Source: Agromyces sp. CF514
GTDB lineage: Bacteria; Actinomycetota; Actinomycetes; Actinomycetales; Microbacteriaceae
Direction: 5' to 3'
NCBI RefSeq assembly: GCF_900113185.1
Contig: NZ_FOZD01000001.1
Location: 2,542,001-2,606,000, forward strand
Length of the DNA: 64,000 nt
Part shown: in pieces, positions 14,681 through 24,570 of the stretch
Layout of the letters: each line of letters begins with the position of its first letter
Numbering within the stretch: position 1 is the first letter of the stretch
Notes under the pieces: generated by a model
Database searches by the model: none
What the model was told of the DNA's origin: nothing
Seen by the model: only the letters and a program-made list of their open reading frames with translations
Position numbers and translations under genes: made by a program

Positions 14681-15607
14681 TCAGCCGCCGAGCGGAGACT
14701 CGTCGTCGTGCCGGCGACGCACCGCGAGGAACTTCTCGAGTTCGGCCGCGATCTCGTCGGCCGAGGGGAGCTCGCCGCCTTCGTCGGTCAGGGGCGACCG
14801 GAACGAGTTCTCCTGCATGTAGGTGTCGTGGCGTTCTTCGAGCGTGCCGACGAGCTTGCCCAGCTCGCCGTTGCCCGCGACCTGCTCGTCGATGCGGGAG
14901 ACGAAGTCGCGGTTGGCCTCGCGCAGGCTGTCGGTCGGGAGGATGCGGCCGGTCGCCGCGGAGACCGCCTCGATCGCCGCGACCGCGGCAGCCGGATACT
15001 CGGTGTCACCCAGGTAGTGCGGGATGAGGAGCACGAACGCGGCGACCGGGTGCCCGAGTTCCTGCAGCCGCACCTCGACCAGGTGCAGGGCGTTGGCCGG
15101 CGCCTCGGTCGTCGGCCGCCACACGGACATCGCCTCGACGAACTCCGCGCGGTTGCCGCTCACGGTCATGCTGATCGGGCGCGTGTGCGGCACCGGCATG
15201 GGGATGGAGTTGATCCACGTTGTCGAGGAGACCTGGAAGCGCTCGATCACCTGCAGCACCGCGGCCGCGAACCGCTCCCACTGGAAGTCGGGTTCGTAGC
15301 CCGTGAGGAGCAGGAACTGCTGGCCGATCTCGTCGCGCGCGAGCGACAGCAGCAGGCGCGGCGGGCGGTACTCGGTGATGTGGTCTTCCTCGAAGAGGAT
15401 GATCGGACGACGCGCACGATAGTCGAGCAGCTCGTCGGCGTCGAACACGGCGACCTCGACGTTCTCGAGCGTGGCGAGCAGGAACTCCGTCGTCTGCGCG
15501 ACGGCCGCTCCGGCATCGGCGAACCCGGTGAGACCCGCGACGAGCGGCAGCCCGGCCGGCACTTCGACGCCGGGGTTCAGCTCGTAGAGGGAACGTGGAT
15601 CGCGCAT
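14681..15607 (-). CDS. PAC2 family protein
   Basis: A 308-residue member of the PAC2 (proteasome assembly chaperone 2-like) family, widespread in actinobacteria. Recognisable sequences are the N-terminal LVAGLTGFADAGAA, the central SMTVSGNRAEF and the C-terminal FLAVRRRH. There is no signal peptide or membrane helix. The start is ATG with TAGGCT 6 bases upstream and no ribosome site, so a leaderless message is likely. It is divergent from pepA. No biochemical role is established for bacterial members; the chaperone link comes from archaeal and eukaryotic homologues. Confidence 0.88.
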   Translation of the reverse strand: MRDPRSLYELNPGVEVPAGLPLVAGLTGFADAGAAVAQTTEFLLATLENVEVAVFDADELLDYRARRPIILFEEDHITEYRPPRLLLSLARDEIGQQFLLLTGYEPDFQWERFAAAVLQVIERFQVSSTTWINSIPMPVPHTRPISMTVSGNRAEFVEAMSVWRPTTEAPANALHLVEVRLQELGHPVAAFVLLIPHYLGDTEYPAAAVAAIEAVSAATGRILPTDSLREANRDFVSRIDEQVAGNGELGKLVGTLEERHDTYMQENSFRSPLTDEGGELPSADEIAAELEKFLAVRRRHDDESPLGG

Positions 15608-15613
15608 ACGTCA

Positions 15614-15687
15614 AGCCTACTGAGCGGGCCCGACGCTCCCGCCCGTCTCGGCGATCCCACCGGATGCTCAGAGCGAACACGTACCAT
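15614..15687. promoter_or_regulatory. Divergent leaderless-type promoters for PAC2 gene and pepA
   Basis: On the minus strand TAGGCT (15619-15614) stands 6 bases before the PAC2 ATG. On the plus strand TACCAT (15682-15687) stands 7 bases before the pepA ATG. Neither gene has a Shine-Dalgarno sequence. Confidence 0.55.
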
Positions 15688-15694
15688 TCGCAGC

Positions 15695-17185
15695 ATGAGC
15701 GTCCCCGAACTCCGCGTCACCGATCTCCCGCCCACCGCCTCCGAGGCCGACGTCGTGCTCCTCACGGCCGTCAGCACCGCCGACGGCCCGCGGCTCCTCG
15801 AGATCGACGGGTACGAATGGGTCGGGCCGCTGCTCGCGGGCCTCGGTGCGACGGGCGCCGCCGACGACCTCGTGCGCCTGCCGTCGTCGGTCGACGGCCC
15901 GGCCGTCGTCGCGGTCGCCGGTGCCGGCGAGCGAGCGGATGCCGCGGCGCTGCGCCTGGCCGTCGGCAGCGCGGTCCGCCAGCTCACCGGCGTCGGGCAC
16001 GTCGCCGTCGTCGTCCCGATCCCGATCCCCGACGACGCGGATGCCACGGCCACCGCCGAGGCGATGCTCGAGGGCGCCGCGCTCGGCGCCTACCTCTTCA
16101 CCGCGTACCGCTCCGAGCCGAAGACGCCCGTCGCGGTGGTCACCCTGCACGCCGCGGCATCCGCCGCACTGGTGGACGTCGAACGCGTGCGCGTGATCGC
16201 ACGAGCCGTGGACCGCACGAAGGACCTCGTGAACACCGCGCCGGCCGACCTCTCCCCCGCGCGCCTCGCGGAGATCGCGGTGAACGCGGCCGACGCCGCC
16301 GGCGTGACCTCGACCGTGTGGGACGAGGAGGCGCTCGAGTCCGACGGGTTCGGCGGCATCCTCGGGGTCGGGCAGGGATCGGTCCGCGGCCCGCGGCTCG
16401 TGCGCCTCGAGTACGCCCCTGCCGGAGCCGCCAAGCACCTCGCGCTCGTCGGCAAGGGCATCACCTTCGACTCGGGCGGCCTCTCGCTGAAGCCCGGCAA
16501 CTCGATGGTCGGCATGAAGTCCGACATGGCGGGCGCGGCGACCGTGCTCTCCGCACTGCTCGCACTCGCCGCGCTCGAGACGCCGGTCAAGGTCACCGCG
16601 TGGCTGTGCCTCGCCGAGAACATGCCCTCGGGCACGGCGATCCGCCCCAACGACGTGCTCCGTATCCGGGGCGGCAAGACCGTCGAGGTGCTGAACACGG
16701 ATGCCGAGGGCCGCCTCGTGCTGGCCGACGGCCTCGTCGCCGCGAGCGAGGAGCAGCCCGACGCCATCGTCGACGTCGCGACCCTCACGGGCGCGCAGGT
16801 CGTCGCGCTCGGCCATCGGCTGGGCGGGCTGATGGGCGACGACGCCCTGGTCGCGCGCGTGCGCGATGCGGCCGAGTCGGTCGACGAGGCCTTCTGGCCG
16901 ATGCCGCTGCCCGGCTACCTGAAGGCGAACCTGAAGTCGGATGTCGCCGACCTCGCCAACACCCGGCTCGGCACGACCATCCCCGGCATGCTCGTCGCCG
17001 GCGTGTTCCTGCGCGAGTTCGTGGGTCGCCGCGAGGACTCGGCCGAGCGGATCCCGTGGGCGCACCTGGACATCGCGGGCCCCTCGTTCAACACGGGTGG
17101 AGCCTGGGGGCACACCGGATCGGGCGGCACCGCGATCGGCGTCCGCACGCTCGTCGCGCTGGGCGAGGACCTCGCCGCCGGGTAG
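15695..17185 (+). CDS. pepA: Leucyl aminopeptidase (M17)
   Basis: Cytosolic di-metal aminopeptidase of 496 residues that removes N-terminal residues during peptide turnover. The catalytic C-terminal half has GKGITFDSGGLSLKPG, the metal-binding GMKSDMAGAA, and the signature NTDAEGRLVLADGL. ATG at 15695 follows TACCAT by 7 bases. A much longer open frame extends upstream through sigA antisense, but it is a GC-skew artefact. Divergent PAC2 and downstream lpdA are conserved neighbours in related genomes. Its product may share the hexameric M17 architecture; PepA's DNA-binding role in E. coli cannot be assumed. Confidence 0.95.
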   Translation: MSVPELRVTDLPPTASEADVVLLTAVSTADGPRLLEIDGYEWVGPLLAGLGATGAADDLVRLPSSVDGPAVVAVAGAGERADAAALRLAVGSAVRQLTGVGHVAVVVPIPIPDDADATATAEAMLEGAALGAYLFTAYRSEPKTPVAVVTLHAAASAALVDVERVRVIARAVDRTKDLVNTAPADLSPARLAEIAVNAADAAGVTSTVWDEEALESDGFGGILGVGQGSVRGPRLVRLEYAPAGAAKHLALVGKGITFDSGGLSLKPGNSMVGMKSDMAGAATVLSALLALAALETPVKVTAWLCLAENMPSGTAIRPNDVLRIRGGKTVEVLNTDAEGRLVLADGLVAASEEQPDAIVDVATLTGAQVVALGHRLGGLMGDDALVARVRDAAESVDEAFWPMPLPGYLKANLKSDVADLANTRLGTTIPGMLVAGVFLREFVGRREDSAERIPWAHLDIAGPSFNTGGAWGHTGSGGTAIGVRTLVALGEDLAAG

Positions 17186-17284
17186 TAAGGTCGTATGGGC
17201 GAGATCCTCGCCCTTCACTCTGCCCCAGGTCACGCTCCCGGGGCAGTCCGTGTCGCAGAACAGGCGCGCAAGGGAGAATCCGGT

Positions 17285-18658
17285 TTGTCCGAGCAGAACT
17301 TCGACATCGTCATCCTCGGTGGAGGCAGTGGCGGCTATGCGGCCGCACTGCGCGCCGTACAGCTCGGCTTCACGGTCGGCCTCATCGAGAAGGACAAGCT
17401 CGGCGGCACGTGCCTGCACCGCGGCTGCATCCCCACCAAGGCCCTGCTCCACGCGGCCGAGATCGCGGAGCACACGCGCGAGTCCGCCAGGTTCGGCGTG
17501 CGCGCGACGTTCGAGGGCATCGACGTCGCCGGCGTGACCGCCTACCGCGAGGGCATCGTCTCGAGCAAGTTCAAGGGTCTGCAGGGCTTGGTCAAGGCTC
17601 GCGGCATCACCGTCATCGAGGGCGAGGGCCGACTCGTCGCGCCCAACGCCGTGCAGGTCGGCGACCAGCGCATCATCGGCAAGAACGTGATCCTCGCGAC
17701 GGGCTCCTACTCCCGCTCGCTCCCCGGCCTCGAGATCGGCGGCCGCGTGATCACGAGCGAGCAGGCGCTCGAGCTCGACTTCGTGCCCGGCAAGGTCGCC
17801 GTGCTCGGCGGCGGTGTCATCGGCGTCGAGTTCGCGAGCGTCTGGAAGTCGTTCGGCGCCGAGGTCACGATCATCGAGGCGCTCCCCCACCTCGTCCCGA
17901 ACGAGGAGGAGTCGATCTCCAAGCAGCTCGAGCGGGCGTTCCGCAAGCGCGGCATCGACTACAAGCTCGGCGTCCGCTTCCAGTCGGTCACCCAGCACGA
18001 GAACGGCGTCGTCGTGACGCTCGAGAACGGCGACACCGTCGAGGCCGAGCTGCTGCTCGTCGCCGTCGGCCGCGGCCCCGTCACCGCGGGTCTCGGCTAC
18101 GAAGAGGCCGGCATCGCCATGGACCGCGGCTTCGTGCTCACCGACGAGCGCCTCGCGACCAACGTGCCCGGCGTCTACGCCGTCGGCGACATCGTGCCCG
18201 GCCTCCAGCTCGCGCACCGCGGATTCCAGCAGGGCATCTTCGTGGCCGAAGAGATCGCGGGCCTCGCCCCGATCGTCGTCGAAGACGTGAACATCCCGAA
18301 GGTCACGTACTGCGAGCCCGAGATCGCCTCCATCGGCTACACCGAGGCGAAGGCCGGCGAGAAGTTCGGCGCCGACCAGGTCTCGTCCTACGAGTACAAC
18401 CTCGCCGGCAACGGCAAGAGCCACATCCTCGAGACGAGCGGGTCGATCAAGGTCGTCCGCGTCAACGACGGTCCCATCGTCGGCGTGCACATGATCGGCG
18501 GCCGCGTCGGCGAGCTGATCGGCGAGGCGCAGCTTGCGGTGAACTGGGAGGCCTACCCCGAAGACGTCGCCCCGTTCATCCACGCGCACCCCACGCAGAA
18601 CGAGGCGCTCGGCGAGGCGTTCCTGAAGCTCGCGGGCAAGCCGCTGCACGCGCTCTGA
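17285..18658 (+). CDS. lpdA: Dihydrolipoyl dehydrogenase (E3)
   Basis: FAD/NAD flavoprotein that reoxidises dihydrolipoyl groups of the pyruvate and 2-oxoglutarate dehydrogenase complexes. The 457-residue protein has the FAD-binding ILGGGSGGYAAALRA, the redox disulfide GGTCLHRGCIPTK (C43 and C48), the NAD-binding VLGGGVIGVEFASVW, and the C-terminal catalytic pair HAHPTQNEALGE. I chose TTG at 17285 (MSEQNFDIVILG), preceded by GGGAGAA; the open frame extends 30 codons further to ATG 17195, but those residues are not family-like. It is followed 66 bases on by sucB, its partner E2. Confidence 0.95.
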   Translation: MSEQNFDIVILGGGSGGYAAALRAVQLGFTVGLIEKDKLGGTCLHRGCIPTKALLHAAEIAEHTRESARFGVRATFEGIDVAGVTAYREGIVSSKFKGLQGLVKARGITVIEGEGRLVAPNAVQVGDQRIIGKNVILATGSYSRSLPGLEIGGRVITSEQALELDFVPGKVAVLGGGVIGVEFASVWKSFGAEVTIIEALPHLVPNEEESISKQLERAFRKRGIDYKLGVRFQSVTQHENGVVVTLENGDTVEAELLLVAVGRGPVTAGLGYEEAGIAMDRGFVLTDERLATNVPGVYAVGDIVPGLQLAHRGFQQGIFVAEEIAGLAPIVVEDVNIPKVTYCEPEIASIGYTEAKAGEKFGADQVSSYEYNLAGNGKSHILETSGSIKVVRVNDGPIVGVHMIGGRVGELIGEAQLAVNWEAYPEDVAPFIHAHPTQNEALGEAFLKLAGKPLHAL

Positions 18659-18724
18659 TCCTGCAACCCCCAATACGACTGCAATAAGCTAGAAGCGTCC
18701 CAACGCTGTGAAGGAGACAAGCGC

Positions 18725-20203
18725 ATGAGCGAATCCGTCAGCCTCCCGGCACTCGGTGAGAGTGTCACAGAGGGCACGGTCACCCGCTGGCTGAAGAACG
18801 TGGGAGACCGTGTCGAGGTCGACGAGCCGCTGCTCGAGGTCTCGACCGACAAGGTCGACACCGAGATCCCGTCGCCGGTCGCCGGTGTCATCGAGGCGAT
18901 CCTCGTCCAGGAGGACGAGACCGTCGAGGTCGGCACGGCACTCGTGACCATCGGCGACGGCTCCGCCGCTGCGGCACCCGCCGAGGCGCCCGCCGCCGAG
19001 GCCCCCGCCCCCGTCGAGGCGCCCGCGCCTGCCCCGGAAGCGCCCGCCGCACCGGCACCGGTCGAGGCACCCGCAGCCGCACCGGCAGCACCCGCCGCAC
19101 CGGCACCCGTCGAGGCTCCGGCAGCACCTGCTGCACCGGCACCGGCACCGGTCGAGGCACCCGCTGCTGCGCCTGCCGCTCCGGCAGCGCCCGCCGCACC
19201 GGCACCCGTCGAAGCCCCCGCAGCCGCTCCGGCAGCACCTGTCGCACCGGCACCGGTCGAGGCACCCACTGCCGCACCCGCCGCTCCGGCTGCGCCCGGA
19301 TCGCACGCCGGCGCACCCGGTTACGTCACGCCCATCGTGCGCAAGCTCGCCAACGAGCAGGGCGTCGACCTCGCCAGCGTCACCGGCACGGGCGTCGGCG
19401 GCCGTATCCGCAAGCAGGACGTCATCTCGGCGAACGCCGCACCGGCCGCCGCTGCGGCACCGGCACGGACGCCGCTCGAGCCCTCGCCGCTGCGCGGCAC
19501 GACCGTTCCGATGACGCGTCTGCGCAAGGTCGTCGCCGAGCGCGCGGTCGTCTCGATGCAGTCGACCGCACAGCTCACCTCGGTCGTCGAGGTCGACGTG
19601 ACCAAGGTCGCGCGCCTGCGCGACAAGGTCAAGGGCGACTTCCTCGCGAAGACGGGCAACAAGCTCAGCTTCCTGCCGTTCTTCGCGCTCGCGACCGCAG
19701 AGGCTCTGCAGGCCTTCCCGATCATCAATTCGACGGTCGACGGCGACGCCATCGTCTACCCGGCCCAGGAGAACCTGAGCATCGCGGTCGACACCGAGCG
19801 CGGCTTGCTCACGCCGGTCATCCGCAACGCGGGCGACCTCGACATCGCCGGCCTCGCAGCGCAGATCGCCGACCTCGCAGACCGCACGCGCAACAACCAG
19901 CTGAAGCCCGACGAACTCTCGGGCGGCACCTTCACGCTGACCAACACCGGTTCGCGCGGCGCGCTGTTCGACACTCCCGTCGTCTTCCTGCCGCAGTCCG
20001 CGATCCTCGGCACCGGCATCGTCGTCAAGCGACCGGTCGTGGTCACGACCGACGGCTCCGAGGCGATCGCCGTGCGGTCGATGGTCTACCTGGCCCTCTC
20101 GTACGACCACCGTACGATCGACGGCGCAGACGCCGCACGGTTCCTGACGGCCGTCAAGGACCGTCTCGAGTCAGGCGACTTCGAGGCCGACCTCGGCATC
20201 TAG
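18725..20203 (+). CDS. sucB: 2-oxoacid dehydrogenase E2 component (dihydrolipoamide acyltransferase)
   Basis: The 492-residue core of a 2-oxoacid dehydrogenase complex. It has one lipoyl domain (about 1-78, lipoyl lysine K43 in STDKVDTE), a very long Ala-Pro-Val-Glu linker (about 80-195), a peripheral-subunit-binding domain ([17 protein letters not shown]), and a catalytic domain ending with [13 protein letters not shown], whose His/Asp catalyse acyl transfer. AAGGAG precedes the ATG. In actinobacteria one E2 can serve both pyruvate and 2-oxoglutarate complexes, so it probably also partners the aceE product from 40321. Its stop shares the CTAG tetramer with the convergent pseudokinase gene. 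Confidence 0.93.
   Translation: MSESVSLPALGESVTEGTVTRWLKNVGDRVEVDEPLLEVSTDKVDTEIPSPVAGVIEAILVQEDETVEVGTALVTIGDGSAAAAPAEAPAAEAPAPVEAPAPAPEAPAAPAPVEAPAAAPAAPAAPAPVEAPAAPAAPAPAPVEAPAAAPAAPAAPAAPAPVEAPAAAPAAPVAPAPVEAPTAAPAAPAAPGSHAGAPGYVTPIVRKLANEQGVDLASVTGTGVGGRIRKQDVISANAAPAAAAAPARTPLEPSPLRGTTVPMTRLRKVVAERAVVSMQSTAQLTSVVEVDVTKVARLRDKVKGDFLAKTGNKLSFLPFFALATAEALQAFPIINSTVDGDAIVYPAQENLSIAVDTERGLLTPVIRNAGDLDIAGLAAQIADLADRTRNNQLKPDELSGGTFTLTNTGSRGALFDTPVVFLPQSAILGTGIVVKRPVVVTTDGSEAIAVRSMVYLALSYDHRTIDGADAARFLTAVKDRLESGDFEADLGI
18963..19310 (+). repeat. In-frame Ala/Pro/Val/Glu linker repeats in sucB
   Basis: Imperfect direct repeats built on GCACCGGCACCGGTCGAGGC encode units like [15 protein letters not shown]. 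They make the flexible swinging arm between lipoyl and subunit-binding domains. Confidence 0.8.
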
Positions 20204-21837
20204 TCGAAGATCTCGCGCAGACGCCAACCGGCCTCGTTCCTCACCATGAGGAGCGAGGCCGGTTCTGCATCTGCGGGCCCCGCGACGCGCACGAGCACGG
20301 CCGCGCCCATCTCGGTCACGACCTCGATGCGGTCGAGATCGAGTGCGCGGATGCCGCTGCCGCCGTCGCGCGCCGCGAGCATGAGGTTCCAGTCCGCGTC
20401 CTCGAGCGGCGAACCCGCCTGCACGTAGGTCGCGAGGCATGCCGGATCGAGGTCGGCGAAGCACGCCTCGCGCGCCTCGAGCAGGCCGCGCGCCGCCAGC
20501 ACCGGGTCGTCACCCGCGGCGCCGTCGAGCGCGTCGCGCGTGCCGGTGTCATCGGGTGCGGGGTCCTCCGCGGAATCCCCGGCCGCAGCAGCCGCTGGCT
20601 CCTCGAGGAGTGCGCCATCGTCCGACGGGACCCCGGCCGACGCCGAGCCGGGATCCGGCTCACCCGCAGCCCCTCCGCCGACGCCGCCCGCCTCGTCGGA
20701 CGGCACGGCCGTCAGCAGGAGCACGAGTGCGGCGGCACCGACGAGCGCCGCGACCACGAGCGGTCGGCGACGGGCCGAGAACCACCTCGATGCTCGACGT
20801 CGGACCTCGCCGATCCGGTCGGTGTCCGCCGACTCGGCCAACTGCTCGAGCACCGTCGGCGGCAGTTCTGCGAGCTCGATCATGCTGCCCGCGACGCCCG
20901 ATCGCGCGGCGCTGCGCACGCCGACGCGAGGCGCCGGTTCGGGTGCGGCCGGATCGGATCGGAGGGGCGCGAGCATGCGCGTCGGCAGCCGGGCCTCTCG
21001 CACGGGCGGGAGTCCGGCAACCGGGGCCGGCGAGGCGGCGGCGAACAGTGCGCGCTCGAGCTCCGCCTCGAAGGGCACGAAGGGGCGCGCCTCGAGCGAG
21101 GCGCGGGCGAGCCGGAGGGCTCCGTCGAAGACGCCGGCCGGCCGCACTGCGGCGACGACCTGATCGATGTAGTCGGTGAGCGCCGCGAGGCCGTCGCGAC
21201 GGAACGCGTAGGCCGCAGCCGGGTCGTCGGACGGCAGGCGCCGGAGCGCTCCGAGGCCGAGCAGGCGAGGTCGTCCGGTCGCGTCGAGCAGCACGTCGCC
21301 CGGCGACAACCGTGTGTGCACGAAGCCGGCGGCGGCGAGCCGTGCGACCCCGGCGACGACCGGCGCGACGAGGGTCACCGCTTCGCCAGGCTCGAGACGT
21401 CGGTCGTGGATCAGCTGCGCGACGCCGACCCCTCCGATGCGCTCGACCACCGCGACCCGCTCCCCCGCAGCCGACGTCGCGACGTCGAACAGCGCCGGCA
21501 TGCCGGATTCAGGAGCCGCGTGCATCGCATCGAGCTCGCAGGCGATCGAGCGATCGTCGACCTCGTCGCGGTAGATCCGCACGACCACGAGCGGGGATTC
21601 GACAGGCGTCGCCGACGGGGCGTCCGGGTGGCCGATGTCGGCCGGACCCCGGTCGTGGGTCGACGTCTCCGCCTGCCGGAGGGTGGCGAGGAACACCTCT
21701 GCCCGCCCCCCGCTGCCGATCCGGCGGATGATGCGGTACCCGGCGACGCCGGAACCCACGGTCGCGAGCGGATCGGCGTCGACATCCGCACGCCCCTCGT
21801 CCCGCCCTGCACGCCCGCGCATCAGCCATCCGCTCAT
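20200..21837 (-). CDS. Membrane-anchored protein kinase-like protein, predicted pseudokinase
   Basis: 545 residues. Residues 34-230 resemble a Hanks-type Ser/Thr kinase: glycine loop [19 protein letters not shown] where the ATP lysine would be (Arg instead), and [12 protein letters not shown] in place of HRDLKPxNVLLD, so the catalytic Asp and Lys are both replaced. GLGA takes the place of DFG. A basic stretch is followed by one membrane helix (about 359-378), then an acidic low-complexity extracellular segment and a ~100-residue C-terminal domain I do not recognise (starting [19 protein letters not shown], contains two Cys). Two ATGs are possible (21837, 21822). It interrupts the common sucB-lipB order. 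Probably a signalling or scaffold protein. Confidence 0.75.
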   Translation of the reverse strand: MSGWLMRGRAGRDEGRADVDADPLATVGSGVAGYRIIRRIGSGGRAEVFLATLRQAETSTHDRGPADIGHPDAPSATPVESPLVVVRIYRDEVDDRSIACELDAMHAAPESGMPALFDVATSAAGERVAVVERIGGVGVAQLIHDRRLEPGEAVTLVAPVVAGVARLAAAGFVHTRLSPGDVLLDATGRPRLLGLGALRRLPSDDPAAAYAFRRDGLAALTDYIDQVVAAVRPAGVFDGALRLARASLEARPFVPFEAELERALFAAASPAPVAGLPPVREARLPTRMLAPLRSDPAAPEPAPRVGVRSAARSGVAGSMIELAELPPTVLEQLAESADTDRIGEVRRRASRWFSARRRPLVVAALVGAAALVLLLTAVPSDEAGGVGGGAAGEPDPGSASAGVPSDDGALLEEPAAAAAGDSAEDPAPDDTGTRDALDGAAGDDPVLAARGLLEAREACFADLDPACLATYVQAGSPLEDADWNLMLAARDGGSGIRALDLDRIEVVTEMGAAVLVRVAGPADAEPASLLMVRNEAGWRLREIFD

Positions 21838-21980
21838 CCCTCCACCGTCGCCCGTGCGAGCGGCGTGTCACGCCGCGGCCGCTGTCCGACCGCACGGTCC
21901 TGCGCCGACCGTCGGCTGGGGAGGACGAGTCGCACGAAGGCCGCACCCGACCATGAGCGGCACCACGCGGCATCCATGCC

Positions 21981-21986
21981 TACACT
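21981..21986 (+). promoter_or_regulatory. lipB -10, leaderless type
   Basis: TACACT, exactly 6 bases before the lipB ATG at 21993. No ribosome site lies between. Confidence 0.55.
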
Positions 21987-21992
21987 GGGGTC

Positions 21993-22634
21993 ATGCTCGA
22001 CTTCGTCGTCGCGGGGCTAAGCGCCAACTCCGTGCCGTACATCGAGGGTCTCGACCTTCAGCGCGCCGTCCATCGCGCGGTCGTCGGGGGCGAACGCCCC
22101 GACACCGTCCTCCTTCTGGAGCACCACTCCGTCTACACCGCGGGAAAGCGAACAGCTCCCGAGGAGCGGCCGACCGACGGCACCCCCGTCATCGATGTCG
22201 ACCGCGGCGGCAAGATCACCTGGCACGGACCAGGGCAACTCGTCGGCTATCCGATCCTGCGCCTGGCGGAGCCGATCGACGTCGTCGGCTACGTGCGCCG
22301 CCTCGAGGCCGTGCTCATCGACGTGCTCGCCGACCACGGCATCGACGGCCACCGGGTCGACGGTCGATCGGGGGTGTGGGTCGGCCCGGCCGGGCTCGAA
22401 GAGAAGATCGCCGCGATCGGCATCAGGGTCGCCGAGGGGGTCACCATGCACGGCTTCGCGCTCAACTGCTCGAACTCGCTCGATCCCTACACCCGCATCG
22501 TCGCGTGCGGCATCCGCGATGCGGGGGTCACGACGATCTCGCGCGAACTCGGTCGTGAGGTCTCCCCCGCCGACGTCATCGACACCGTGACGGCCCGGTT
22601 CCGCGCCGAGTTCGAGGCGGCGATCGCCGCATGA
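21993..22634 (+). CDS. lipB: Lipoyl(octanoyl) transferase
   Basis: Transfers octanoate from acyl carrier protein to the lipoyl domain lysine of E2 and GcvH. The 213-residue protein has [18 protein letters not shown], the catalytic lysine in [10 protein letters not shown] (K138) and the catalytic cysteine in RIVACGI (C172). The start overlaps no other gene, and a TACACT hexamer 6 bases ahead suggests leaderless transcription. Its stop overlaps the lipA start by four bases, so octanoyl transfer and sulfur insertion are coupled. The sucB product upstream is one substrate. Confidence 0.96.
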   Translation: MLDFVVAGLSANSVPYIEGLDLQRAVHRAVVGGERPDTVLLLEHHSVYTAGKRTAPEERPTDGTPVIDVDRGGKITWHGPGQLVGYPILRLAEPIDVVGYVRRLEAVLIDVLADHGIDGHRVDGRSGVWVGPAGLEEKIAAIGIRVAEGVTMHGFALNCSNSLDPYTRIVACGIRDAGVTTISRELGREVSPADVIDTVTARFRAEFEAAIAA

Positions 22635-23620
22635 GCACCGCACCCGACGGGCGCCGCATGCTGCGCCTCGAAGTCCGCAACGCCCAGACTCCGATCGAAC
22701 GCAAGCCCGAGTGGATCAAGACCCGGGCGAAGATGGGGCCCGAGTTCCGCCAACTTCAGACGCTCGTGAAGAGCGAGGAGCTGCACACCGTCTGCCAGGA
22801 GGCGGGCTGCCCCAACATCTACGAGTGCTGGGAGGATCGCGAGGCGACCTTCCTCATCGGCGGTTCGCAGTGCACGCGTCGCTGCGACTTCTGCCAGATC
22901 GACACGGGCAAGCCGGCCGACTACGACGTCGACGAGCCGCGTCGCGTCGCTGAATCGGTCGAGCGCATGCAGCTGCGCTACTCGACCGTCACCGGAGTCG
23001 CGCGGGACGATCTTCCCGACGGCGGCGCCTGGCTCTACGCCGAGACCATCCGCGAGATCCACCGCCAGTCGCCGGGCACCGGGGTCGAGATCCTGGTCCC
23101 CGACTTCAACGGCGAGCCGGACCTGCTTCGGCAGGTCTTCGACGCCGCGCCCGAGGTCTTCGCGCACAACGTCGAGACCGTGCCGCGCATCTTCAAGCGC
23201 ATCAGGCCGGCGTTCCGCTACGAGCGGTCGCTCGACGTCATCACCCAGGGTCGCGACGCAGGCCTCATCACCAAGTCGAACCTCATCCTCGGCATGGGCG
23301 AGGACCGCGCCGAGGTCTCCCAGGCGCTGCGCGACCTGCACGAGGCCGGCACCGACATCATCACGATCACGCAGTACCTCCGGCCGAGCCCGCGGCACCT
23401 GCCCGTGGCGCGGTGGGTCCGCCCCGAGGAGTTCGTCGAGCTCAAGGCCGAGGCCGAGCAGATGGGGTTCCTCGGCGTGCTCGCGGGCCCGCTCGTGCGC
23501 TCCTCCTACCGCGCCGGTCGTCTCTGGGCCCAGTCGATGCACGCGAAGGGGCGCCCCCTGCCCGACGAACTGGCGCATCTGGCCGACCCGTCGCTGGGCT
23601 TCGCGCAGGCGGTCGGCTGA
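22631..23620 (+). CDS. lipA: Lipoyl synthase
   Basis: Radical-SAM enzyme that inserts two sulfurs into protein-bound octanoate. The 329-residue protein carries the auxiliary cluster cysteines C55, C60 and C66 ([12 protein letters not shown]), the radical-SAM triad C81/C85/C88 (CTRRCDFC), and the C-terminal RSSYRAG with the serine ligand of the auxiliary cluster. It overlaps lipB by ATGA. A 9-bp-stem hairpin follows the stop. Confidence 0.97.
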   Translation: MSTAPDGRRMLRLEVRNAQTPIERKPEWIKTRAKMGPEFRQLQTLVKSEELHTVCQEAGCPNIYECWEDREATFLIGGSQCTRRCDFCQIDTGKPADYDVDEPRRVAESVERMQLRYSTVTGVARDDLPDGGAWLYAETIREIHRQSPGTGVEILVPDFNGEPDLLRQVFDAAPEVFAHNVETVPRIFKRIRPAFRYERSLDVITQGRDAGLITKSNLILGMGEDRAEVSQALRDLHEAGTDIITITQYLRPSPRHLPVARWVRPEEFVELKAEAEQMGFLGVLAGPLVRSSYRAGRLWAQSMHAKGRPLPDELAHLADPSLGFAQAVG

Positions 23621-23631
23621 GGCATCCGGAA

Positions 23632-23668
23632 GCAGCCTCCGCCCTCCGAGAACGCGGTCGGAGGCTGC
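23632..23668 (+). terminator. Probable terminator after lipA
   Basis: Arms GCAGCCTCC (23632-23640) and GGAGGCTGC (23660-23668) flank a 19-base loop. It is the only hairpin before the next gene's promoter. Confidence 0.5.
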
Positions 23669-23680
23669 CCCGCGCGCCGG

Positions 23681-23686
23681 TATCCT
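23681..23686 (+). promoter_or_regulatory. DUF4191 gene -10, leaderless type
   Basis: TATCCT, 7 bases before the ATG at 23694, with no Shine-Dalgarno sequence. Confidence 0.5.
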
Positions 23687-23693
23687 TGTGCAC

Positions 23694-24404
23694 ATGGCAC
23701 GCACCAAGGATTCGTCCACTCCGAAGGAGCCCGGGCGTCTGAAGCAGATGTGGCAGGTCTTCCAGATGACCCGCCGCTACGACCCGAACGCGCAGTGGCT
23801 CATGCTGCTCGTGTTCCTCGCTCCCGTGATCGTCGGGCTCGGGCTCGCGCTCTGGCTGAGCGAGGGCAACGGCTTCACGATCGCGCTCTGGATCGTGGCC
23901 GGCGTGCTCGCGGGCCTGCTGCTCGCCCTCATCGTCCTCGGAAGGCGTGCCGAGCGTGCCGCCTACGCGCAGATCGACGGTCAGCCGGGTGCGGTCGGCG
24001 CGGTGCTCCGCAGCGGCCTCCGCGGGGGCTGGATCGGCAATGAGATGCCCGTCGCCGTGAACGGCAAGACCCAGGACGCGGTGTACCGCTCGGTCGGCCG
24101 CGGCGGCGTCGCGCTCATCAGCGAGGGCCCGCAGACCCGGACGCAGCGCATGCTCGACGACGAGAAGCGCAAGATCGCCCGCGTGCTGCCCAACGTGCCG
24201 ATCACGCTCATCGCCGTCGGCCACGACGAAGGCGAGGTCGAGCTGCACCGACTGCCCGCCGCCCTGCGCAAGATCAAGCGCTCGCTGACCAAGCCCGAGG
24301 TGCTCGCGGTGTCCAACCGCCTCAACTCGCTGCAGAGCGCCCTGCCGATCCCGAAGGGCATCGACCCCATGAAGGCGCGCCCGCAGCGCGGCAAGATGCG
24401 CTGA
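23694..24404 (+). CDS. DUF4191 family membrane protein
   Basis: A 236-residue conserved actinobacterial protein. After the basic N-terminus GRLKQMWQVFQMTRRYDP come two membrane helices (about 37-56 and 63-83). The cytoplasmic domain has the family sequences GQPGAVGAVL, GGWIGNEMPVAVN and GRGGVALISEGP. The C-terminus is basic (KARPQRGKMR). It regularly follows lipA in actinobacteria and precedes an RDD protein and glnA, as here. Function unknown. Start ATG at 23694; an ATG two codons upstream overlaps the promoter spacer. Confidence 0.9.
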   Translation: MARTKDSSTPKEPGRLKQMWQVFQMTRRYDPNAQWLMLLVFLAPVIVGLGLALWLSEGNGFTIALWIVAGVLAGLLLALIVLGRRAERAAYAQIDGQPGAVGAVLRSGLRGGWIGNEMPVAVNGKTQDAVYRSVGRGGVALISEGPQTRTQRMLDDEKRKIARVLPNVPITLIAVGHDEGEVELHRLPAALRKIKRSLTKPEVLAVSNRLNSLQSALPIPKGIDPMKARPQRGKMR

Positions 24405-24423
24405 CCGTACCCACCCACGCCGA

Positions 24424-24456
24424 AACGCGGCATCCGACCTGGTCGGGTACCGCGTT
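24424..24456 (+). terminator. Terminator after the DUF4191 gene
   Basis: Arms 24424-24437 and 24443-24456 pair over 14 positions with two mismatches and a 5-base loop. Confidence 0.55.
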
Positions 24457-24570
24457 CGTGGTCTCAGGCGAGGACTCGGACTCCGGATGCCCCGAGCCGC
24501 CGTTCGTCGGAGCCGTTCGTCGGAGCTGCGCTTCAGCGATGTGCGGCGGCCCGGTCTCCGTCGATGCGGC

